Below, piece by piece: positions 59,501 to 64,000 of a stretch of DNA of 64,000 nt. The stretch comes from Globodera rostochiensis (lineage: Eukaryota > Nematoda > Chromadorea > Rhabditida > Heteroderidae). Position numbers and translations under genes: made by a program. The stretch lies in the NCBI GenBank assembly GCA_018350325.1, contig JAEVLN010000048.1, positions 106,837 to 170,836 on the forward strand, in the 5' to 3' direction. The notes beneath the pieces are model-generated. The model saw only the letters and a list, made by a program, of their open reading frames with translations. It did no database searches and was not told where the DNA came from. How positions within the stretch are numbered: position 1 is the first letter of the stretch; each line of letters starts with the position of its first letter.

Positions 59501-59609
59501 TAGCCGAAGAGGACGCTTGATGAGGCTGATGGGCTCGGAAGAATGGCGAGGAAGGCACTGAGGTGTGAAGGGGTGGGGGTTGGTGCCTTTGAGTGATTTG
59601 AGGCTTCAT
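56530..59609 (-). CDS. SLC17-like MFS transporter (vesicular glutamate/sialin/Na-phosphate family)
   Basis: SLC17 proteins are twelve-helix MFS anion transporters of plasma or vesicle membranes. Minus-strand exons: one ending near 59310 with RFFIALLLCFCYVSIGIS (TM1); about 59000-58810 (NAGSLLMLFTGRQADRLNSKW, the MFS loop after TM2); about 58790-58560 (ARVLTGVSDALLQPSTSSLITRWFPPKER); about 58360-57980 (FFVSAVIGLSILLAWLLLS, then PIPWAHLARCKPFYAG); about 57733-57590 (DGISYTTNGLLSAMPIAILF); about 57550-57375; 57201-57337 (TPGVQTALLQIAPAFTG); and 56530-57153 (KNWALVFWISGVIALLPVVFF, last TM). Family-like motifs SxKPSKH and YTTNGLLSAMP support SLC17; the substrate cannot be told. The cytosolic C-terminus carries repeated EECRRGRVKE. 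The ATG at 59609 is the simplest start, but an upstream exon (59645-60043) may belong to it. Confidence 0.85.
56715..56875 (-). repeat. 30-bp coding repeat (EECRRGRVKE units)
   Basis: About five units of CCGGCACTCTTCCTCCTTTA plus CCCTGCCCCT on the plus strand encode ten-residue charged repeats in the transporter's C-terminal tail, frame preserved. Confidence 0.88.
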
Positions 59610-59655
59610 ATTGAAGCTTCATATGGAGGCTTCATATTGAAGCTTCATATGGAGG
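59600..59655 (+). repeat. Short direct/inverted repeat GAAGCTTCATATGGAGGCTTC
   Basis: Two to three copies of GAGGCTTCATATTGAAGCTTC alternate with CATATGGAGG at the transporter 5' end; AAGCTT and CATATG are each palindromic. It overlaps the proposed start codon region, so start choice there is insecure. Confidence 0.6.
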
Positions 59656-60043
59656 CTTTCCCACCTGCCAAAGTGTCCCTTTCTTTCGCCTCCGATGTCC
59701 TCGGAGTTGTCGTCGCAGCATTGTCTGAGAACGATCGCTTATGTGTTGCGCGACATCTGCCGGGGTTCGACTGTGCCAATGTTTGGCCACTTTTTTTGGT
59801 TGGTCGAAAATCATCGGAAGTGAAATTTGTGGCGGAGGATGGGAGACAAAAAGGGGAGGACATTCGTTTGTATTCGTCGTATATTTCCTCGTCCGATCGG
59901 TCGGTCGGCCGCTGTCCCTTTGCTCTGTACTCAAAGGGAAAGTCGTCAAAAGAAGAGACATCCTCAGCATTTAGCACAACAAATGCGCATTTGCTGGAGG
60001 GGGAGGGCGCGATGGGTTCATTCGTTAGTTTATATTCTTCCAT
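59645..60043 (-). CDS. Possible upstream exon, acidic/Ser-rich
   Basis: An ATG-initiated frame of 132 codons (starting MEEYKLTNEPIAPSPSSK) has protein-like composition, with EEIYDEYKR and Ser/Thr-rich segments resembling phosphorylated N-terminal tails. It lies immediately upstream of the transporter on the same strand. A donor GCAG|GTGGGAAAG is present near its end, but the phase into the transporter frame does not close, so it may be a separate gene or a 5' exon. Confidence 0.4.
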   Translation of the reverse strand: MEEYKLTNEPIAPSPSSKCAFVVLNAEDVSSFDDFPFEYRAKGQRPTDRSDEEIYDEYKRMSSPFCLPSSATNFTSDDFRPTKKSGQTLAQSNPGRCRATHKRSFSDNAATTTPRTSEAKERDTLAGGKASI

Positions 60044-60224
60044 TTATTGTTGTCTCATGGGGGGGAGTGATCATAACGAATCACTTGCAGATCGAAAGGG
60101 AAGGGGGAGGGTCGATCAAAAGGAGGAACAACAACAATGCTGCAGTTGGGAGGAAGGGGAAGATGCTACAAAGGCAAAGACGGGGCGCCGGCAGGTAGAG
60201 GAAGATGGAAGGAAGAGAAGAGAA

Positions 60225-60735
60225 GAGCCTTGAAGGAAGAGAAGAGGATTCAAGGAAGAGAAGAGGATTCAAGGAAGAGAAGGGGATTGATTGAAGGAAG
60301 AGAAGAGGATTGAAGGAAGAGAAGAGGATTGAAGGAAGAGAAGAGGATTCAAGGAAGAGAAGGGGATTGATTGAAGGAAGAGAAGAGGATTGAAGGAAGA
60401 GAAGAGGATTGAAGGAAGAGAAGAGGATTCAAGGAAGAGAAGGGGATTGATTGAAGGAAGAGAAGAGGATTGAAGGAAGAGAAGAGGATTCAAGGAAGAG
60501 AAGGGGATTGATTGAAGGAAGAGAAGAGGATTGAAGGAAGAGAAGAGGATTGAAGGAAGAGAAGAGGATTCAAGGAAGAGAAGGGGATTGATTGAAGGAA
60601 GAGAAGAGGATTGAAGGAAGAGAAGAGGATTCAAGGAAGAGAAGAGGATTCAAGGAAGAGAAGAGGATTGATTGAAGGAAAAGAAGAGGATTAAAGGAAG
60701 AGAAGGGGATTGAAGGAAGAGAAGAGGATGAAGGA
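60225..60735 (+). repeat. 18-20-bp tandem repeat GGAAGAGAAGAGGATTGAA
   Basis: About 27 units of GGAAGAGAAGAGGATTGAA with higher-order alternation (GAAGAGAAGGGGATTGATT variants roughly every fourth unit); polypurine on the plus strand. Confidence 0.93.
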
Positions 60736-62369
60736 CATGGATAATGAAAGTGACTATTCGATCGGAGAGGTAAATGGGATTCGTTGAAAGAATGCAGCAA
60801 GTTCAAATGAGAAGAGGAGGGAGGGATGGACTGGTGAAGGGGGGGGGGATGGGGGAGGTGAGTGAACTGCCGAAGAAGATAGGTAACCCTCGTGCGGCTC
60901 TGAAGGGGGGGGGGGGTCCCCACCCTTCAAGGATATAATTAGGATAGGGGAAAGATGGGCATGGTTAAGTGCCGCCAACCACCACCTTTGGGTGACAGAT
61001 AGAGGGGCTGTATTTGAGAGGAGCTCATCCCCCAACGGACGAGTGGACATTTGAGGGTAGCGGGTGCAGTGGGGGGGGCGGGGGGGGGGGACAATAAAGG
61101 GGGAAGAAGCACGGGAGGCCCTCTCCCAGCGGGGCACTGACTTTGAGACCGCTTCTGACCCGCCGTCCGTCCATTCGTTCGTCGGGCAAAGGGATGCATT
61201 AGCTTCGCTTTGGAAGCTTGTCGATCTGAATGACTTTTCCTGCGTAATCCATTCCTTAAATTGCCCTTCTCGCCAGCTGTTTTTGTCCCTTTCTTCGCGT
61301 GGAATAAATTCCCGAGACTGCGGAGGGAATGAATTGAATGATTCGTGAACAATTTGAGTTTTCTCCGCTTTTCCTTTCATCGAAAATGCATTCTTTGCCT
61401 ATTTAGGTATTTATTATCCATCCCCCAACTGTTAGTTTTTGTTTTGTTTTGTTTTTATTTACGTTTTGAGGGAAACATTCTCAACGGTAAAGCATCAAAT
61501 TGTTGCCTACTAAAAGAGGTGCCAAAGCTGAAAGGCAAAGTGTTGCTTTTGAAGCGAAATTGTCCTTTTATGGATGGGGGGGGGGAAATAAGGGAATGGA
61601 AACTTTGGGAATGCTCTGTAAATTTGGATGGATGGGTTGTGGGATAATTGGGGAGATTGGCCAGAAACTTCGCTGGAAGGGAAAGTGGGGGGGGGGAACG
61701 AGTTTGGCCGAGATGGAGGCTTAGTGGGAGGAGGCTTTGGAGGAAGTGAAAGGGAATGTGGCGGAAAGAGCCCAAATGGAAGAGGGGGGGGGGGGGGGGG
61801 GGGGACAGTCGCGCGGCTTCACCTCCCCTCCCCCCTCCCCCCCCCCCCGCCTCCCCCATCCATCCAAATCCCAAAGCAAAACCGATTGCTCTCATTGGCC
61901 AAAATGGTTGTGATCCATCACTCCAAAGTTAAAGCCGGCCCAATGTGAAGGTGAAGAACATACACGTAAAAAGGATTTGGTGGCCGAGCGGAGGGGGGGG
62001 GGGCAAAAAGAAGGCAACCCTCCAACCAATCCAGTATTTTATTTGTAGCAGGGAAAAGGCAAAGGGTACAAATTGTAAATGTGCATCGGAAGGGAAGGTG
62101 GCGGGAGGGGGCGATCAGTTCAGAAGGAAAAGGCTGAAAAAGACCAAAAAGGCCCCCCAATTTATCTAAATTTATCTTTTCCCCTTTTTGTGTCTTTTCA
62201 CCACCGGCGGATGGGCTAACCGACAGCAGACAATGAAAGAATGATTAATGCCAGTGTTTGAGGAAAGCGAAGAGACGAAACTTAACGGCTTTTTGTTGGA
62301 TATAAATGCTGCTAAAGGGAGCGCAACAAAAAGCAACTATCAGAAGGGATATTTTAGGCGCAAGAAAAT

Positions 62370-62590
62370 GTTGAGGGGAGGGAGGGGGGAGGAAGGGGGG
62401 GGGAGGGGGGGGGAGGGGGAGGGGGGGGGGGGGAGGGGAGGGAGGGGGAGGGGGGGGAGGGGAGGGAGGGGGAGGGGGGGGAGAGAGGGGGGGGGGAGGG
62501 GAGGGAGGGGGGGAGGGGGGGGGGGGAGAGAGGGGGGGGGGGGAGGGGAGGGAGGGGGGGAGGGGGGGGGGGAGAGAGGGGGGGGGGGAA
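62370..62590 (+). repeat. Poly-GGGA/GGGGGGAG simple repeat
   Basis: About 220 bp of nearly pure G interrupted by single A or AGA, with a loose 60-bp higher-order repeat (GGGGGGAGAGAGGGGGGGG). Pro- and Gly-rich frames across it are artefacts. Confidence 0.93.
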
Positions 62591-63879
62591 GACAATAAAC
62601 GGCATTCAGCCAATTTGTTTCGTTTAAATTCAATTGAATTAAACAAAATGTGGCGGTGGACTCGAGAAACAACCAATAACCACAAAATTTTGGCCGCCCA
62701 CTTTTTGGTTCACAGGACAAAAAGCTGAATACAAAAGCGAAGTTCGCTAATCCGAAATGAAAATAAATGGTGGCAATTGAGTAAAAAGTATGGCCATTCA
62801 GCGGAGCTTTTTCGGACGGTCGGTGGCAGAAGAAACGGCCGACATTCATTCAATTCAATTCATTCATTGATCATTCATTAATTGATCATCGTTTATTAAA
62901 TTTACACAAATTATTGGCGCAGCAAATGTTTGACGACGACAATAACTGCACGCACTTTTTTTGTTGCAGTTACAGCAGCAGCAGCATTATTTTGCGTGTT
63001 ACGTAAAGCGTTGATGGAACGAAGAAGCGTTTAATGGGCACAATTCGTTGTTTGATGCGCGGGGGGTGGGGGGCGGCGGTCAGTCAAATGAAATTGAAAT
63101 TTAAATACCTTTTCACCCGCCCCTCCCCCGTCAAATCCCCACCCGAAAAAATGTTATAAATTCATTCATGTGGAGGGAAAAAGCAAATCGGAGGGAAAAG
63201 TGATGATGCTTTGCGTCCGTTTAGTCCGTTCGCGGAAATTCCTTCCGCCATTCGTTTGGTTGGTCCAATCCAATTGCCCCTCCATTTGCTGCTTAATTTT
63301 TGGCGGGGCACAACAGACCAAAAATCAACAAATTTCAGTTGGAAATTAGCAAAAAATTCAGGGAAATTGTGGGGGGGGAAGAAAAGGAAAGCCGTGAGAT
63401 GAGCAAATTACATTACTCACGCCCTTCCTTCCATAAGTAGAAAATCGGTGCATGGCGTAACTTGCAATGATTGGAATGAGCGCGGGAGTGACGAGGACTG
63501 ACCCCTTAGGGGAATCCCCCCCCCCTGGGGGCCTCTCCCCTGGGGGCCTCTGCTTCCTCCTTACCAAATGTCCCAATCTCTTCGTCCATCAGCAGTTCCA
63601 TCATATGTATCATCGTCCACCACTTTTTCTTATTCGTCCATCCGTCCTAACATAATCCCATCAGAGTCAGCAGCTGGGATGGATCTGGTTGAAGGGCTGA
63701 AGAGATAAAAAGGATCGAAGGATTTGGGGCGGGGAGCAATGGATGCATAGATGGCCGAACAGGTAGAAGGCATCACGGAGGGATTGATTGGATAAGCAGA
63801 AAACGCAGAATGAGAAGATGAAGAAAAGAGGTGAGGTGGTCATTGGGGAGATTGATCGGAGGATCGGATCGAATGGTGG

Positions 63880-64000
63880 AGGGAGGGAAGGAGGGAGAGG
63901 AAGGAGGGAGGGAGGGAGGGAGGGAGGGAGGGGGGGAGGAGGGAGGGAGGGGAGGGGAGGAGGGAGGGAGGGAGGGAGGGGGGGAGGAGGGAGGGAGGGG
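63880..64000 (+). repeat. AGGG tetranucleotide repeat, running off the end
   Basis: Tandem GGAGGGAGGGAGGG with occasional GGGGGGAGGA interruptions continues to the last base of the window, so its full length is unknown. Confidence 0.93.

Larger units (their letters stand above)
60740..64000. other. Low-complexity region, no gene recognised
   Basis: The stretch contains G-runs at 60840, 60906, 61072, 61790 and the polypurine block 62370-62590. Frames with protein-like composition (for example 61064-61348) lack any recognisable domain. Nothing definite is seen. Confidence 0.5.

Noticed and set aside
62245..62849. Pro-rich protein frames of 146-169 codons
   Set aside because: Pure translation of a G-rich simple repeat.

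Overview
The window is eukaryotic nuclear DNA, almost certainly from a nematode. The genes are broken into many short exons with very small GT-AG introns (34 to 48 nt is typical). The recognisable proteins have metazoan, nematode-like architecture: a TWK-type two-pore potassium channel, TDP-43, APC4, WRAP53/TCAB1, an SLC17-type transporter and a double-BTB protein. There are no operons of bacterial type, and one tRNA-Ser gene is present. The genus cannot be read from the sequence; abundant poly-G/poly-C runs and heavy repeat load would fit a plant-parasitic (tylenchid) nematode, but that is inference.

Layout. 0.3-1.9 kb: an unassigned minus-strand multi-exon gene. 2-7.6 kb: repeats and inverted-repeat elements. 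7.7-11.6 kb (minus): WRAP53/TCAB1 homologue, with a 1.1-kb minisatellite and a foldback element in its introns. 13.4-18.2 kb (plus): APC4 homologue, also with transposons in its introns. 20.6-21.0 kb (plus): a small secreted, possibly neuropeptide-like protein. 21.6 kb (minus): tRNA-Ser(AGA). 22.6-24.8 kb: a three-element nest of transposons. 25.0-27.1 kb (minus): a beta-tubulin pseudogene broken by two foldback elements. 27.35-40.6 kb (minus): a K2P potassium channel gene whose introns hold large minisatellites and, on the opposite strand, a double-BTB gene (31.0-32.5 kb). 42.1-45.2 kb (minus): TDP-43 homologue. 45.3-51.5 kb: nested hAT-like elements. 52.5-55.0 kb (minus): a secreted 715-residue Pro/Gly/Cys-rich modular protein. 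56.5-59.6 kb (minus): SLC17-like transporter. 60-64 kb: low-complexity tandem repeats with no gene recognised.

The most striking non-genic theme is the transposon content. At least ten families of non-autonomous inverted-repeat elements are present. Most copies whose ends I could resolve have 8-bp target duplications and hAT-like ends, and their termini are built from arrays of a short family-specific direct repeat. Several contain tRNA-like A-box/B-box modules. Elements are repeatedly inserted into one another, so the order of insertions can be read from the target duplications.

Gene models were built by hand from splice consensus, reading-frame continuity and remembered family similarity. 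Where joined exon lengths close to a multiple of three (K2P channel, TDP-43 3' part, secreted 715-residue protein, 110-residue protein) the models are strong; elsewhere junctions are marked as uncertain.
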